A program made the position numbers and the translations under genes. Source: Arthrobacter oryzae (GTDB lineage: Bacteria; Actinomycetota; Actinomycetes; Actinomycetales; Micrococcaceae). From it: a stretch of DNA of 64,000 nt. This document shows positions 9,983 through 19,484 of the stretch, piece by piece. Under the pieces are notes generated by a model. The model was not told the origin of the DNA, did not search any database, and was given only the letters and a program-made list of their open reading frames with translations. Each line of letters starts with the position of its first letter. Position 1 is the first letter of the stretch. The stretch is from contig NZ_RBIR01000008.1 in assembly GCF_003634095.1 (NCBI RefSeq), forward strand, positions 62,001 to 126,000. The letters run 5' to 3'.

Positions 9983-10033
9983 CAGCACCGCCTGACGGCA
10001 CCGCCTGACAGCACCGCCGAACAGCACTGCCGA
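9983..10033. repeat. four imperfect 12-13-nt tandem repeats after pepA
   Basis: Directly after the pepA stop the motif CAGCACCGCCTGA recurs four times (9983, 9996, 10009, 10021) with 1-3 changes and one single-base deletion. The rest of the 333-bp gap up to lpdA (to 10315) holds the pepA terminator and an imperfect dyad, GGTTC (10155-10159) and GAACC (10168-10172). No further gene is seen in the gap. Confidence 0.7.
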
Positions 10034-10054
10034 ACACGCCCGTCCGGACTTGCA

Positions 10055-10096
10055 CGGCTTTGTGACCGGGGCCCTGATGCCCCGGCCACAAAGCCG
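10055..10096 (+). terminator. pepA terminator hairpin
   Basis: Two 18-nt arms (10055-10072 and 10079-10096) pair with a single mismatch around a 6-nt loop. There is no T-run, as is common in this genome. It lies 73 nt after the pepA stop. Confidence 0.8.
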
Positions 10097-10315
10097 CGTG
10101 ACTCTGGACACAAGCGCTCCACAAACACCGTTACAAGGTGGAGCATGTATTAGTGGTTCGCTAAGGTGAACCTAGTTTTACCGGTTTCAAAGCAACAGAC
10201 CCCAAAAGTTTCATTCATGAAAGGGAACCGGCCGGCTGGCACAATCACAGCAGGCAGGTTCCAAGACCAGATGATGCGTACTCTCGTGTCATCGTTCACG
10301 CGAGGGAGCGTTTTA

Positions 10316-11701
10316 GTGGCCGATCAGGCAACTGCGCAAGAATTCGACATCCTGGTACTCGGCGGCGGCAGCGGCGGCTACGCCACCGCCCTGCGTGCTG
10401 TCCAGCTCGGCCTCACCGTCGGCCTCATCGAAAAGGGCAAGCTCGGCGGCACGTGCCTCCACAACGGCTGTATTCCCACCAAGGCCCTGCTGCACTCCGC
10501 GGAGCTGGCCGACCACGCCCGCGATTCTGCCAAGTACGGCGTCAATGTGACTCTTGACAGCATCGACATCAACGCGGTCAATGCATACAAGGACGGCATC
10601 ATTGCCGGCAAGTTCAAGGGCCTGCAGGGTCTTATCAAGGGCAAGAAGGGCATCACCGTCATTGAGGGTGAAGGCAAGCTTCAGGGCACCGACACCGTCG
10701 TCGTGAACGGCACCGCGTACAAGGGCAAGAACATTGTCCTCGCGACCGGCTCTTACTCCCGCACGTTGCCGGGCCTGGAAATCGGCGGCAAGGTCATCAC
10801 CTCCGACGAAGCCCTCACCATGGATTACATCCCCAAGAGCGCAATCATCCTGGGCGGCGGCGTGATCGGCGTCGAATTCGCCTCGGTCTGGAAGTCCTTC
10901 GGCGTCGACGTCACCATCGTTGAAGGCCTCCCGTCGCTGGTCCCGAACGAGGACGCCACGATCGTCAAGGCCTTCGAACGCGCCTTCAAGAAGCGCGGCA
11001 TCAAGTTCTCCACCGGCGTCTTCTTCCAAGGCGTTGAGCAGAACGACGACGGCGTCAAGGTCACCCTGGTGGACGGCAAGACCTTCGAAGCGGACCTCCT
11101 GCTCGTCGCCGTCGGCCGCGGCCCCGTCACAGCCAACCTCGGCTACGAAGACGCCGGGATCACTATCGACCGCGGCTTCGTCATCACCAACGAGCGCCTG
11201 CACACCGGCGTCGGCAACATCTTCGCCGTCGGCGACATCGTTCCGGGCGTCCAGCTGGCGCACCGCGGCTACCAGCAGGGCATCTTCGTCGCCGAAGAAA
11301 TCGCCGGCCTGAAGCCCGTGACCGTCCAAGACGTCAACATCCCGAAGGTCACCTACTCCGAGCCGGAAATCGCGACGGTCGGCTACACCGAGAAGGCCGC
11401 CAAGGAGAAGTTCGGCGAAGACCAGATCCAGACTCAGGAGTACAACCTGGCCGGCAACGGCAAGAGCTCCATCCTGGGCACGTCCGGCCTGGTCAAGCTG
11501 GTCCGACAGAAGGACGGCCCCGTGGTCGGCGTCCACATGATCGGTGCCCGCATGGGTGAGCAGATCGGTGAAGCCCAGCTGATCGTGAACTGGGAAGCCT
11601 ACCCGGAGGACGTGGCCCAGCTGGTCCACGCCCACCCCACCCAGAACGAATCCCTGGGCGAGGCGCACCTGGCGCTGGCGGGCAAGCCCCTCCACGGCTA
11701 A
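10316..11701 (+). CDS. lpdA: dihydrolipoyl dehydrogenase (E3)
   Basis: This FAD enzyme reoxidises dihydrolipoyl groups of 2-oxo acid dehydrogenase complexes and passes electrons to NAD; 461 residues. The FAD-binding GGGSGGYATALRA is near residue 15, the redox disulfide GGTCLHNGCIPTKA follows, the NAD-binding GGGVIGVEFASVW is mid-protein, and the C-terminal interface HAHPTQNESLGEA carries the catalytic His-Glu pair. I chose GTG at 10316 because GAGGGAG lies 7 nt upstream; a 50-codon in-frame extension to 10166 is not credible. The gene is followed after 126 bp by sucB, so E3 and E2 are made together. Confidence 0.95.
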   Translation: MADQATAQEFDILVLGGGSGGYATALRAVQLGLTVGLIEKGKLGGTCLHNGCIPTKALLHSAELADHARDSAKYGVNVTLDSIDINAVNAYKDGIIAGKFKGLQGLIKGKKGITVIEGEGKLQGTDTVVVNGTAYKGKNIVLATGSYSRTLPGLEIGGKVITSDEALTMDYIPKSAIILGGGVIGVEFASVWKSFGVDVTIVEGLPSLVPNEDATIVKAFERAFKKRGIKFSTGVFFQGVEQNDDGVKVTLVDGKTFEADLLLVAVGRGPVTANLGYEDAGITIDRGFVITNERLHTGVGNIFAVGDIVPGVQLAHRGYQQGIFVAEEIAGLKPVTVQDVNIPKVTYSEPEIATVGYTEKAAKEKFGEDQIQTQEYNLAGNGKSSILGTSGLVKLVRQKDGPVVGVHMIGARMGEQIGEAQLIVNWEAYPEDVAQLVHAHPTQNESLGEAHLALAGKPLHG

Positions 11702-11827
11702 GCAGCCCCGCCCGCAGCACCGCAAGAACTCAGAGCTTGGTGCACCCGGCCCGAAATGCCGGGTGCACTAGGCTCGACCAAGGCAGCAATCATCCGCACT
11801 AAAATCAATAAGGAGAACGGGGACGAC

Positions 11828-13555
11828 ATGTCTGAATCCGTTAACTTGCCCGCCCTCGGTGAGAGCGTCACCGAAGGAACCGTCACCCGCTGGCTCAAGC
11901 AGGTCGGTGACCGGGTAGAGGTGGACGAGCCGCTGCTCGAAGTCTCCACCGACAAAGTAGACACCGAGATCCCCTCTCCGATCGCCGGCGTGATCGAGGA
12001 AATCCTCGTCGCCGAAGACGAGACCGCTGAAGTCGGAGCCCCCCTGGTGCGCATCGGCTCAGGCGAAGCCGCCCCGGCCGCAGCAGAGGCTCCGGCCGCC
12101 GCGCCTGCCGAAGAGGCCCCTGCCGCCCCGGCCGCCGAGGAGGCACCGGCCCCCGAGGCCGCGGCTCCCGCCGCCCCGGCCGCTAAGACTCCCGCCGCTG
12201 CACCGGTTTCTGCTCCGGCCGGCGAAGGACACGACGTCACGCTCCCGGCCCTGGGTGAAAGCGTCACCGAAGGCACCGTTACCCGCTGGCTGAAGAGCGT
12301 CGGCGACGCCGTGGAGGTCGACGAGCCCCTGCTCGAGGTCTCCACCGACAAGGTCGACACCGAAATCCCGTCCCCCGTCGCCGGAACCCTCCTGGAGATC
12401 CGCGTCAACGAGGACGAGACCGCCGAGGTCGGCTCCGTCCTGGCCGTGATCGGTTCCGCCGCCGCCGCCCCGGCTCCCGCCGCCGCACCCGCTCCGGCCG
12501 CCCCCGAAGCGCCCAAGCAGGAAGCTCCGGCGGCACCCGCCCCGGCAGCAGCTCCCGCTGCCCCGGCCCCGGTGGCCCCGAAGCAGGAAGCTCCCGCGAA
12601 GACCGAAGCGGCCGCATCTTCCGAGTCCGGCTATGTCACTCCCCTGGTCCGCAAGCTCGCCAACCAGCAGGGAGTCGACATCGCATCCCTGGCCGGCACC
12701 GGCGTCGGCGGCCGCATCCGCAAGCAGGACGTGCTGGCGGCCGCAGAGGCCAAGGCCGCTCCGGCCCCGGCCGCAGCCACCGCCCCGTCCGCCGCCCCGG
12801 CAGCTGCGCCGGCCGCAGGTGCGGTGTCCTCACTGCGCGGCACGGTGCAAAAGGCACCGCGCATCCGCCAGGTCATCGCCCGCCGCATGCGGGAGTCCCT
12901 GGACATCTCCACCCAGCTGACCCAGGTCCACGAGGTCGACATGACCAAGGTGGCCAAGCTGCGCGCCAAGGCCAAGAACTCCTTCCAGGCCCAGAACGGC
13001 TCCAAGCTGACCTTCCTGCCCTTCATCGCCAAGGCTGTTGCCGAGGCGCTGAAGCAGCACCCGAAGGTCAACGCCTCCTACGACGAGGACAAGCAGGAGA
13101 TCACGTACCACAACGCCGAGCACCTGGCGATTGCCGTAGACACCGACAAGGGCCTGCTGGTCCCGGTCATCTCCGACGCCGGCGACCTGAACCTCGCCGG
13201 ACTGGCCGGAAAGATTGCCGACGTCGCGGACCGCACGCGCAACGGCAAGATCGGCCCGGACGAGCTCTCGGGCGGGACGTTCAGCATCACGAACATCGGT
13301 TCCGTCGGCGCCCTGTTCGACACCCCGATCATCAACCAGCCGCAGGTGGCCATCCTGGGCACCGGCGCGATCGTCAAGCGCGCCGTGGTGGTTTCGGACG
13401 AAAACGGCGATGACTCGCTGGCCATCCGCTCCATGATGTACCTCTCCCTGACGTACGACCACCGCCTGGTGGACGGCGCGGACGCAGGTCGCTTCCTGCA
13501 GACGCTGAAGGCGCGCCTCGAAGCGGGCGCGTTCGAGGCGGATCTGGGGCTCTAA
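11828..13555 (+). CDS. sucB: 2-oxo acid dehydrogenase E2 (dihydrolipoamide succinyl/acyltransferase)
   Basis: This is the acyltransferase core of a 2-oxo acid dehydrogenase complex; 575 residues. Two almost identical lipoyl domains (about 1-77 and 135-210) carry [15 protein letters not shown] with lipoylation Lys43 and Lys175. Both are followed by long Ala/Pro-rich hinges. The E3-binding domain ([20 protein letters not shown], about residue 265) and the catalytic domain with [14 protein letters not shown] complete it. In actinobacteria this architecture serves pyruvate dehydrogenase and/or 2-oxoglutarate dehydrogenase, so the acyl group is not certain. ATG at 11828 is preceded by AAGGAG. lipB/lipA, which supply the cofactor, are in this window. 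Confidence 0.93.
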   Translation: MSESVNLPALGESVTEGTVTRWLKQVGDRVEVDEPLLEVSTDKVDTEIPSPIAGVIEEILVAEDETAEVGAPLVRIGSGEAAPAAAEAPAAAPAEEAPAAPAAEEAPAPEAAAPAAPAAKTPAAAPVSAPAGEGHDVTLPALGESVTEGTVTRWLKSVGDAVEVDEPLLEVSTDKVDTEIPSPVAGTLLEIRVNEDETAEVGSVLAVIGSAAAAPAPAAAPAPAAPEAPKQEAPAAPAPAAAPAAPAPVAPKQEAPAKTEAAASSESGYVTPLVRKLANQQGVDIASLAGTGVGGRIRKQDVLAAAEAKAAPAPAAATAPSAAPAAAPAAGAVSSLRGTVQKAPRIRQVIARRMRESLDISTQLTQVHEVDMTKVAKLRAKAKNSFQAQNGSKLTFLPFIAKAVAEALKQHPKVNASYDEDKQEITYHNAEHLAIAVDTDKGLLVPVISDAGDLNLAGLAGKIADVADRTRNGKIGPDELSGGTFSITNIGSVGALFDTPIINQPQVAILGTGAIVKRAVVVSDENGDDSLAIRSMMYLSLTYDHRLVDGADAGRFLQTLKARLEAGAFEADLGL

Positions 13556-13580
13556 GCTCCAGCCCGCCCGATCGGGTAAT

Positions 13581-13616
13581 CGAAGGGCACCTTCCCGCCA
13601 GGGAGGGTGCCCTTCG
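13581..13616 (+). terminator. sucB terminator hairpin
   Basis: A 16-bp stem (CGAAGGGCACCTTCCC with its complement, one G-T pair) with a 4-nt loop begins 26 nt after the sucB stop. CTGTTT follows it. Confidence 0.85.
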
Positions 13617-13651
13617 CTGTTTATGGACAGTTTGTCGCTAAGCTAAAGCCC

Positions 13652-14020
13652 ATGACCATTCTTTTCTACTTCCTGCTGTTCCTGCACATCGTCGGCGCCT
13701 CCATGGTGGTCGGTATCTGGATCGCCAATATGAAGACCCCCACGGTGCACCCGCGCCAGCGGGACGGTGCTTTCGTGCAGCTGATCACCGGCATCGCCAT
13801 GATGGGAATCCTGCCGATTCTGCACAACCAGAACCCGGCCGAGTTCGATCCCAACTACGTCAAGCTCGGCATCAAGTTCGCCATCGGCCTCGCCGTGGCC
13901 GCGCTTGCCTTCATCGGTGCCCGGAAGGTCAAGAAGGGCGAAGCTGTTTCCACCGGCCTCGCCCACAGCGTCGGCGGCCTGGGGCTGCTCAACGTGGCCA
14001 TCGCCACCCTCTGGCAGTAG
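13652..14020 (+). CDS. small integral membrane protein
   Basis: This 122-residue protein has about four hydrophobic helices: LFYFLLFLHIVGASMVVGIW, a second at FVQLITGIAMMGILPIL, a third at FAIGLAVAALAFIGA and a fourth near the C-terminus. I do not recognise the family and no catalytic motif is seen. ATG at 13652 is chosen because the hydrophobic segment begins there. It has no ribosome site, but TAAGCT lies 7 nt upstream, which fits a leaderless mRNA. Hairpins on both sides make it monocistronic. Confidence 0.75.
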   Translation: MTILFYFLLFLHIVGASMVVGIWIANMKTPTVHPRQRDGAFVQLITGIAMMGILPILHNQNPAEFDPNYVKLGIKFAIGLAVAALAFIGARKVKKGEAVSTGLAHSVGGLGLLNVAIATLWQ

Positions 14021-14037
14021 CCCTACCCTCAACACAG

Positions 14038-14076
14038 ACGACGGCGACGCACCCACCACGGGTGCGTCGCCGTCGT
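14038..14076 (+). terminator. 17-bp perfect terminator hairpin
   Basis: The arms 14038-14054 and 14060-14076 are perfectly complementary over 17 bp around a 5-nt loop. It lies 18 nt after the stop of the small membrane protein gene. Confidence 0.85.
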
Positions 14077-14261
14077 CGTCCCTGATCCCGACCTCCTGAT
14101 CCGGACCTCCTGAGCAGGACCGACGGCAGTGCCGGCGGCGGGTCCGACAATCCACTGACAGCGGACACCCGTGCGGCGTCCGGGCAGATTCCCTAGGATA
14201 GACACGGCACGATCCGGCATCACGCCTGATCGCTGATTCACAACGACGTCGAGGAGTGGAC

Positions 14262-14690
14262 ATGGCAACAACACGCACCGCACACACTGTATGGAATGGC
14301 GACCTGATGGCGGGTTCGGGGAACACCACCCTGGACAGCTCCGGGCTGGGCAACTTCGACGTCACGTGGAAGGCGCGCGCCGAGTCCGCCGAGGGCAAGA
14401 CGAGCCCCGAGGAACTCATTGCTGCGGCTCACTCGGCCTGTTTCTCCATGGCCTTCAGCAACGGCCTCGCGCAGGCCGGGCACACCGCCGAAGAAATCAA
14501 CACCAAGGCCGATGTCACCTTCGTGCCCGGCACCGGTATCACCGGCAGCCACCTGACCGTGACCGCACGCGTGCCCGGCCTTTCAGCGGAGGACTTCCAG
14601 CGCATCTCTGAGGAAGCCAAGACCGGCTGCCCCGTGTCGGCCGCGCTGACCGGCATCGAGATCACCCTCGACGCCACGCTGGTCTCCTAG
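14262..14690 (+). CDS. OsmC family peroxiredoxin
   Basis: This 142-residue protein belongs to the OsmC/Ohr family of thiol peroxidases that reduce organic hydroperoxides. The two conserved cysteines are visible: the peroxidatic one in AAHSACFSMAF (about residue 58) and the resolving one in TGCPVSAAL (about residue 126). EELIAAAHSAC is typical of the OsmC branch (FSMAFS). ATG at 14262 is chosen because GAGGAG lies 5 nt upstream; the in-frame GTG at 14256 lies inside that ribosome site. It is monocistronic and converges on the protease gene. Confidence 0.92.
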   Translation: MATTRTAHTVWNGDLMAGSGNTTLDSSGLGNFDVTWKARAESAEGKTSPEELIAAAHSACFSMAFSNGLAQAGHTAEEINTKADVTFVPGTGITGSHLTVTARVPGLSAEDFQRISEEAKTGCPVSAALTGIEITLDATLVS

Positions 14691-14736
14691 GACCAAGCAG
14701 TCCGGGCCGGCCCAAGACCGGGACGCCCGTCAACGC

Positions 14737-14778
14737 CGAAGGCCCCCGTTCCCCCTTTGAGGGGAACGGGGGCCTTCG
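14737..14778. terminator. bidirectional terminator between osmC-like gene and protease gene
   Basis: An 18-bp perfect stem (14737-14754 with 14761-14778) and a 6-nt loop lie between two convergent genes, 46 and 10 nt from their stops. It can act on both strands. Confidence 0.88.
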
Positions 14779-14788
14779 CTGTCCGGCC

Positions 14789-17700
14789 TTAGGCCGGGTT
14801 GCCGTTCTGCCGTGCGGGCAGCGGTGCGGGCCGGACCCGGCGGTAGCCCTCACGCAGCGGCGGACGGTCCGTGGGCAGTTCCTGGATCATTTCCTTCAAC
14901 GCCCCGATTCCGTATTCCAGCTGCGGATCCGTGCCGGCGGCGTAGGCATGCGGCGGGAACGTCACCTCGATGTCCGGGGTGACACCGAAGTTCTCCACGC
15001 CCCAGCCCACACCACCGCCGAACCACGTGGCGTAGCGCGGCTGCGTGACGCCCGTTCCGTCGGCCAGCGCGAACCGGTTGTCTATGCCGACGACGCCGCC
15101 CCATGTCCGGGTGCCGATGACGGGACCGATCCCCCGCAGTTTGGAGACCTGGGTGATGATGTCGCCGTCGGAGCCGGCGAACTCGTCGGTGAGGATGATG
15201 ACCGGACCCCGGGGCGCGTGGTGCGGGTACGTCCGCGGCTTTTCCCCGCGCGGCATGCTCCAGCCGGTCACCTTGCGTCCGATGAGTTCGGCCACGAGCT
15301 GGGAGGTGTGGCCGCCACGGTTCCGGCGGACGTCGACGATCAGCCCGTCCAGGGCAGTTTCGGTGTCGAGGTCGCGGTGCAACTGGGCCCAGCCATTGGC
15401 CATCATGTCCGGGATATGGAGGTAGCCGAACGTCCCGTTGGAGGCCTCCCGGACGGTCCGCCGGTTCCCGGCGACCCATTCCTGGTAGCGCAGACGCTCC
15501 TCATCCTTGACCGGGACCACTGCCACGCGGCGGTGTGCGCCCTCGGCGCTGCCGTGGCCGGCACCGTTGCGGAGGGTCAGCTCGACGGCGCGGCCGGCCG
15601 CACCGACCAGTTGCATCGCCGGGGTCAGCGAGTCCGTGAGTTCGACGCCGTCGATCGCCAGCAGGATATCGCCGGGCTTGGCGTCGGCGCCCGGCCGGGT
15701 CAGCGGCGAGGTGGCCAGCGGGTCGGAGGACTCGCCGGCCAGGATCCGGGTGATTTTCCAGCCCTCGCCGGTGAACTCGAGATCCGCGCCGAGCCGCCCC
15801 TGGGGGCTGCTGCCGTTCTCGGTCACGGCCATCGGCCGGACGTAGGCGTGCGACGTGCCGAGTTCGCCGTGCAGCTCCCACAACAGGTCCACCAGATCGT
15901 CGTGGGAGCCCAGGCGTGCCACCACCGGACGGTAGCGGGCGTGGACAGACTCCCAGTCCTGGCCGGCCATGTCCTCGGTCCAGAAGAAGTCGCGCTGGAG
16001 CCGCCATGCCTCGTCGAAGGCCTGGCCCCACACACTGATCGGGTCCAGCTGCACCCGGATGCGGCCGAGGTCCACCTTGACCAGCTGGCCCGAATCCTCG
16101 TCGGCCTTGGCGCCGGCCGGCGTAACCCGGATCTGCTTGTCCTGGATGAACACCACCTTTTCTCCGTCGCCGGAGATCCGGTAGCTGTCCAGGGCCTCCA
16201 CGATGGTGGAGGTGCGGCGCTTGGCGAGGTCATAGCGGACCAGGCTGGGCGCGGCAGTCTTGTCCTCGAGGCTGGCCCGGCCTTCGCCGGTGGTGCCGGA
16301 GAGTTCGCTGTCCAGCCACAGCAGGGCGCCGGCGGCGGCGGTGAGCGACGAGTAGTTTCCTTGCGGCACAGGGACGCCGATGACGCGGTGCGCGAGGCCT
16401 TCGGCGTCGACCCGCACGGATGGCACCGCCGCCGCGGCGGACGGCGCTGCCGTGCCGGTGCCTGCAGGTGCCCCGGCGTCAGCGTTGATCTGAAGGTCGG
16501 TGCTGTCGATCTGAAGGTCGGTGCTGGGGCCGAACGGGGAGGGGGTGTCCGCGGCGAGGGCCACCAGGTACGGCTTGATCGGACTCGGGAAGGACAGATC
16601 GAAAGAGTGGCCGTCGTAGACCGGATCGAAGCTGCGGTTGGAGAGGAACGCGAGGTACTTGCCGTCCGGCGTGAACGACGGCGACTCGTCGCGGAACCGG
16701 CCGTCCGTGACGTCAATGATCTCGGTGTCCGAGCCGCCGTCGACCCTGGTGATCCGGATCCGGCTGCGGGAGCCGAAAGACGTCACCGGCTCGGACCAGC
16801 CGAGCCAGGCGGAATCCGGGGACCAGCTGAAGCCCTCGATGCTGCCCTCGCCGATGCTGCTGAGTTGGGACATGGTGCCGGCACGCGTGTCCACAAGGTA
16901 GATGTCACCGAACGAGGTGCCGACGGCCAGCCAGCGCCCGTCGGGGCTGGCCTCGATGGCGCTGGCCCGGCTGGGCTTTGGGAAGTCGATCCGGGTGAGT
17001 TCACCGGTGCCGGCCAGCCCCCGGGCGTCGGTGCCGGGACCGGTCGCGCCGGCATCGTCGCCGGCTCCGGAGCGCTCAGGGCCGGACCCCTCGCCGCTGT
17101 GTGCAGCGGACCCGGCGGGGACCGGGCTGGCCACCGGGCGGCTTGCCGCTGCGGGGCTTGGGGCGGAGCCGGTCAGCGCGGCGGCGGATACGGGCCTGGG
17201 AAGTGGCGTCCCGGCGCCGGTGCCATCGGACTGCGCTGGCGCCTGCACGGGCTGCTGGGCAGCCTTCGGTGCCACCAGGGATGCGCCAGCCAGGGGCGCG
17301 GCAATGGACTTCAGGTAGAGGGCATCCACGCCGGCGTGGTCGGCGACGTAGGCGATCCGGCCCTCCCCGAACGGCCGGGGCAGCCGGGCGCGCACTCCCG
17401 GGGTGGCCTCGATGACGCGCGAGGGGCCGTCCTTGTGCCGCAGCCAGTGGACGGTTCCGTGGGATTCGACGGCGCTGGACGCACCGGTGCGGTCCGGGAT
17501 GACGTCGCCGAGGTGCCGTGAGGGCTTGAGCGGGGCGGGACGGCGTGCCTGCGAGGCGGAGCCCAGGGTTATGTCGAGTTTGACCGCCTCGGCGTCGAGG
17601 CTGTCCAGGAGCCAGAGTTCGCCGGCGGATTCGAAGATGACGCGCTCACCGTCCGTGGCGGCATGGCGGACGTAGAAGTCTTCGTGGTCGGTGTGACGCC

Positions 17701-18382
17701 GCACGTCGCTGCCGTTGGGCAGCACCGAGTAGAGGTTTCCGTAGCCCTCGTGGTCGGACAGGAACGCGATTCGTCCCTTGACCCAGAGCGGGTCCGTGAG
17801 GTTGCCGTCCAGGCCGGGCGCGAGCCGCTCATATTCGCCGTTTCCGTCGGTGTCGATCCACAACTTGCCGGCCGCGCCGCCGCGGTAGCGCTTCCACCAG
17901 GCTGGCTCGCGCGAGAGCACGCTGGCGAGCACCACGGGGCGTTCATCGCCTACGACCGGTCCGAACGCCACTGACTCGACCGGGCCGAACGGGAGTTCCT
18001 GCGCCCAGCCGCCGGTGACGGGAAGGCTGTAGGCGTGGGTGTGACGGCTGTCGGACTGGCGGAACGCGCTGGTGACCAGGACGTCGCCGTCGGGGGTGAA
18101 GCCCTTGACCCGGGTGGAGCTGTGGCCGAAGTAGCTCAGCTGGCGGTAGCCGCCGCCGTCGACATCCGCGGTGACCACCTCGGGGGCCGTTCCCTGGACA
18201 ACCGTCCAGACCAGGCGCTTGCCGTCAGGGGTGAAGCGGGGATTGCGGACCGGCAGTTGGAGGGAGGAGACGCGCCAGGCACGGCCCCCGGCCACGGGTG
18301 CAATCCATACGTCGTCCTCGGCCACGAAGGTGACCAGATCGCCGTGGACATGCGGGAAACGGAAGTAACTCGAGGGGGTCAT
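14789..18382 (-). CDS. tricorn-type S41 peptidase
   Basis: This is a 1197-residue homologue of the archaeal tricorn protease, a cytosolic oligopeptide-degrading enzyme. The N-terminal beta-propeller region has repeated strands such as NPRFTPDGKRLVW and GFTPDGDVLV. The second propeller follows a Pro/Ala/Ser-rich linker (about 365-465). A PDZ-like domain (PGDILLAIDGVELTDSL) precedes the S41 core with DVRRNRGGH and nucleophile Ser1071 in EFAGSDGD. The His of GTSHAYVRP is probably part of the catalytic set. A 21-bp in-frame duplication gives STDLQID-STDLQIN in a loop. ATG at 18382 has no ribosome site but TATGAT lies 6 nt upstream. It is shared by both start models, and the gene is monocistronic. 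Confidence 0.92.
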   Translation of the reverse strand: MTPSSYFRFPHVHGDLVTFVAEDDVWIAPVAGGRAWRVSSLQLPVRNPRFTPDGKRLVWTVVQGTAPEVVTADVDGGGYRQLSYFGHSSTRVKGFTPDGDVLVTSAFRQSDSRHTHAYSLPVTGGWAQELPFGPVESVAFGPVVGDERPVVLASVLSREPAWWKRYRGGAAGKLWIDTDGNGEYERLAPGLDGNLTDPLWVKGRIAFLSDHEGYGNLYSVLPNGSDVRRHTDHEDFYVRHAATDGERVIFESAGELWLLDSLDAEAVKLDITLGSASQARRPAPLKPSRHLGDVIPDRTGASSAVESHGTVHWLRHKDGPSRVIEATPGVRARLPRPFGEGRIAYVADHAGVDALYLKSIAAPLAGASLVAPKAAQQPVQAPAQSDGTGAGTPLPRPVSAAALTGSAPSPAAASRPVASPVPAGSAAHSGEGSGPERSGAGDDAGATGPGTDARGLAGTGELTRIDFPKPSRASAIEASPDGRWLAVGTSFGDIYLVDTRAGTMSQLSSIGEGSIEGFSWSPDSAWLGWSEPVTSFGSRSRIRITRVDGGSDTEIIDVTDGRFRDESPSFTPDGKYLAFLSNRSFDPVYDGHSFDLSFPSPIKPYLVALAADTPSPFGPSTDLQIDSTDLQINADAGAPAGTGTAAPSAAAAVPSVRVDAEGLAHRVIGVPVPQGNYSSLTAAAGALLWLDSELSGTTGEGRASLEDKTAAPSLVRYDLAKRRTSTIVEALDSYRISGDGEKVVFIQDKQIRVTPAGAKADEDSGQLVKVDLGRIRVQLDPISVWGQAFDEAWRLQRDFFWTEDMAGQDWESVHARYRPVVARLGSHDDLVDLLWELHGELGTSHAYVRPMAVTENGSSPQGRLGADLEFTGEGWKITRILAGESSDPLATSPLTRPGADAKPGDILLAIDGVELTDSLTPAMQLVGAAGRAVELTLRNGAGHGSAEGAHRRVAVVPVKDEERLRYQEWVAGNRRTVREASNGTFGYLHIPDMMANGWAQLHRDLDTETALDGLIVDVRRNRGGHTSQLVAELIGRKVTGWSMPRGEKPRTYPHHAPRGPVIILTDEFAGSDGDIITQVSKLRGIGPVIGTRTWGGVVGIDNRFALADGTGVTQPRYATWFGGGVGWGVENFGVTPDIEVTFPPHAYAAGTDPQLEYGIGALKEMIQELPTDRPPLREGYRRVRPAPLPARQNGNPA

Positions 18383-18394
18383 CGTTCGATCATA
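18383..18394 (-). promoter_or_regulatory. -10 element TATGAT, 6 nt before the protease start
   Basis: On the minus strand TATGAT (18394-18389) is followed by CGAACG and the ATG. This places transcription start at or next to the start codon, which would make the mRNA leaderless. Confidence 0.6.
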
Positions 18395-18456
18395 GCCACA
18401 AGGGCCGCCGCGGCCGGGAAAGTTTCGCCGCCGTGCCGGGCGTGGTGAGATGGATC

Positions 18457-19350
18457 ATGCGAATCCTTGTTGCCGGAGCCTCCGGGCTGATCGGAACGGC
18501 CCTTTCCAACGCGCTGCGCACCGAAGGGCACGACGTCGTGGCCCTGGTCCGGCGTCCCTCGTCGTCGCCGGGCGAGTTCCAATGGGACCCCGCCGCCGGC
18601 CGGATCGATGACACCGCGCTGAAGGGCGCGGATGCGGTGGTCAACCTCTCCGGCGCCGGAATCGGAGACCGGCCGTGGACCCGGGCACGGATCGATGAAC
18701 TCCGCAGTTCCCGGCTGGGGGCGACGCAGACCCTGACCGGCGCCATGGCACGCCTGGACACGCCCCCGGCCGTTTTCCTGAGCCAGTCGGCCTCGGGCTA
18801 CTACGGCAACGCCGGTCCCGCCGTGCTGCGTGAGAACGCCCCTGCCGGTTCAGGCACACTGGCCCGGATCTGCGTGGATTGGGAGGCAGCGGCGCATGAG
18901 GCGCCCGACGGCGTCCGCGTTGTCACACCCCGCACCGGCGTCGTCCTGAGCCGCTCCGGCGGCGCCCTGGGCCGGCTGATGCCGCTGTTGCGCCTCGGCA
19001 TCGGCGGCCCGCTCGGCAACGGCCGGCAGTACTGGCCGTGGGTCACCCTGCCGGACGTCGCGGGCGCCTTTTCGTTCCTGCTCTCTGCCCCTGTGTCCGG
19101 GCCGGTCAACGTCTGCGCGCCCGAGAGCGCCGACGTGAACTCCCTGATCGGCCGGCTGGCCGAGGCCCTGCACCGGCCGGCGCTGCTCCGGGTTCCCGCC
19201 CCGGTGCTGCGGCTCGTCATGGGTCAGCTCGCCGACGAACTGCTCCTCGCCAGCCAGAAACTCGAACCGGCGGTCCTGGCCGGTAACGGCTTCGAGTGGC
19301 AGCACCCGTCCCTCGCCGAGGCCGTGGCGTGGGTGGCGGACCGGGACTAG
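18457..19350 (+). CDS. TIGR01777 family NAD(P)-dependent oxidoreductase / epimerase-like protein
   Basis: This 297-residue protein is an atypical extended short-chain dehydrogenase of the TIGR01777 (SDR39U1) group; its substrate is unknown. The N-terminal nucleotide-binding motif is GASGLIG, followed by AVVNLSGAGIGDRPWT, SQSASGYYGN and RTGVVLSRSGGALGRLMPLL, all typical of the group. The C-terminus has the DUF1731-like region RVPAPVLRLVMGQLADELL. ATG at 18457 starts the Rossmann strand MRILVAG; no good ribosome site is seen. The protease gene diverges 74 bp upstream. Confidence 0.9.
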   Translation: MRILVAGASGLIGTALSNALRTEGHDVVALVRRPSSSPGEFQWDPAAGRIDDTALKGADAVVNLSGAGIGDRPWTRARIDELRSSRLGATQTLTGAMARLDTPPAVFLSQSASGYYGNAGPAVLRENAPAGSGTLARICVDWEAAAHEAPDGVRVVTPRTGVVLSRSGGALGRLMPLLRLGIGGPLGNGRQYWPWVTLPDVAGAFSFLLSAPVSGPVNVCAPESADVNSLIGRLAEALHRPALLRVPAPVLRLVMGQLADELLLASQKLEPAVLAGNGFEWQHPSLAEAVAWVADRD

Positions 19351-19484
19351 GAACGGCCTGCAGGCCGGGGCCGGCCGGTTCCGGTTAGCCTCGAGCCGCT
19401 GGACGACCGCGGCCGGCTCGGGCCGGCTCCGGCTGGCTCCGGCTAAGACGACTCCACTGAGCGGACACTGCTTGCCGGACCCGG

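Noticed and set aside
10151-10175. DtxR/IdeR-like iron box before lpdA
   Set aside because: GGTTC-N8-GAACC is only a short dyad and matches the DtxR consensus at about 11 of 17 positions, too weak to call.
10166-10315. 50-codon N-terminal extension of lpdA
   Set aside because: The FAD motif starts right after GTG 10316, which has a strong ribosome site; the extension is not coding-like.
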